The notes under the pieces are model-generated. The model was not told the origin of the DNA. It was given only the letters and a program-made list of their open reading frames with translations, and searched no databases. Below are positions 13,027 through 13,329 of a DNA stretch of 13,329 nucleotides, piece after piece (within the stretch, counting starts at the first letter, position 1; each line of letters starts with the position of its first letter). The stretch covers positions 1 through 13,329 of the forward strand of contig PWMP01000174.1 of assembly GCA_003558145.1 (NCBI GenBank), read 5' to 3'. Origin of the DNA: Elusimicrobiota bacterium (GTDB taxonomy: Bacteria > CG03 > SLGR01 > PWQF01). Both the position numbers and the translations under genes were made by a program.

Positions 13027-13329
13027 ATGCCAAAGGAAATTATCAAAATGAGTAAAAAGGAACTTAACAGGTTAAAAGTGATTCATCGGGTATTGGATAA
13101 ACAACTTAAACAAAAAGATGCAGCAATTAAGCTTTCTCTTTCTGCCAGGCACATACGCAGGTTAACTGAAAAAATACTTAAGTATGGAGATTCAGCAATT
13201 ACGCACGGTAATCGAGGAAGGCCGTCAAACAGAAAATATCCTGTTGAATTTAAAAAAAGGGTAACTATTATCGTAAAGAAAAACTACCGGGATTTCGGCC
13301 CCACTCTCGCAGCAGAGAAACTGGAAGAA
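13027..13329 (+). CDS. IS1202-like transposase of copy 2, 5' part
   Basis: An ATG at 13027 lies 8 bases after AAAGGAGG. The 101 visible codons are open, beginning MPKEIIKMSKKELNRLKVIH and continuing through the helix-turn-helix (QKDAAIKLSLSARHIRRL) to NYRDFGPTLAAEKLEE at the window edge. Codon 20 is CAT (His), where copy 1 has TAG. The DDE core lies beyond the window, so integrity is unknown. If complete, it would be the likely source of active transposase for both copies. Substitutions relative to copy 1 include both silent and replacement changes, and the frame is kept. Confidence 0.85.
   Translation, partial: MPKEIIKMSKKELNRLKVIHRVLDKQLKQKDAAIKLSLSARHIRRLTEKILKYGDSAITHGNRGRPSNRKYPVEFKKRVTIIVKKNYRDFGPTLAAEKLEE

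Larger units (their letters stand above)
12921..13329 (+). mobile_element. IS1202-like insertion sequence, copy 2, 5' part (runs off the window)
   Basis: It is aligned head-to-tail with copy 1. The left tip, both terminal boxes (12940-12956 and 12964-12980), the ribosome binding site and the start of the transposase are present. Apart from the 12-base duplication I count by hand about 21 substitutions in about 397 aligned bases, roughly 5 percent, so the two copies did not arise by a very recent duplication. The right end is outside the window. Confidence 0.85.

Noticed and set aside
1..13329. CRISPR array or prophage
   Set aside because: No regularly spaced direct repeats and no integrase, capsid or tail-like proteins are present; the only near-identical long repeats are the two IS copies.

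Overview
The window reads as a bacterial chromosome segment of moderate GC content, judged by eye. It pairs housekeeping and signalling genes with accessory DNA. A 1343-residue soluble PAS/GAF kinase, a GAF-HD-GYP phosphodiesterase, a Na/Pi cotransporter and an IS1202-like (ISNCY) element fit a free-living anaerobe or an uncultivated Gram-negative-type candidate phylum. I cannot name a taxon from this alone.

Layout. (1) Positions 1-475 hold the 3' end of an AbiEii/AbiGii-type nucleotidyltransferase gene. It is followed by about 200 bases of decayed or unrecognised sequence. (2) Positions 680-3315 hold a two-gene, ATGA-overlapping unit: a 75-residue unknown protein and an 803-residue SEC-C/TPR protein. 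(3) Positions 3316-4168 are gene-free, with a terminator-like hairpin, a sigma-70-like promoter and several copies of the heptamer AAATTAC/GTAATTT. (4) Positions 4169-5833 encode a Na/Pi cotransporter with a PhoU-like tail, followed by a terminator-like hairpin. (5) Positions 6062-10093 encode a six-PAS, two-GAF histidine-kinase-like protein. It faces, at a 14-base gap, the HD-GYP gene on the minus strand (10108-11403). (6) From 11473 to the window end lie two head-to-tail copies of one insertion sequence, separated only by GGGC. The first copy is complete, but its transposase has an amber codon at position 20. The second is cut by the window edge and is open as far as it can be read.

How the genes may work together. 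The kinase and the HD-GYP protein are both cytosolic signalling proteins. Neither carries a receiver domain, so no phosphorelay partner is visible here. The kinase keeps its ATP-binding boxes but has Arg where the HisKA phospho-acceptor His should be, so it looks like a pseudokinase or an ATP-dependent sensor rather than an ordinary two-component kinase. The HD-GYP protein has the motifs expected of an active cyclic-di-GMP hydrolase.

Most notable observations: the His-to-Arg kinase; the tandem IS junction, which carries a consensus TTGACA and a GATAAT that would form a hybrid promoter were it not for a 12-base duplication; the premature stop in IS copy 1; the repeated heptamers around the cotransporter promoter; and the coupled small-ORF/SEC-C unit beside an AbiEii-type gene. 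I found no convincing complete new system. The SEC-C unit and the pseudokinase are the best candidates for unexplored function.
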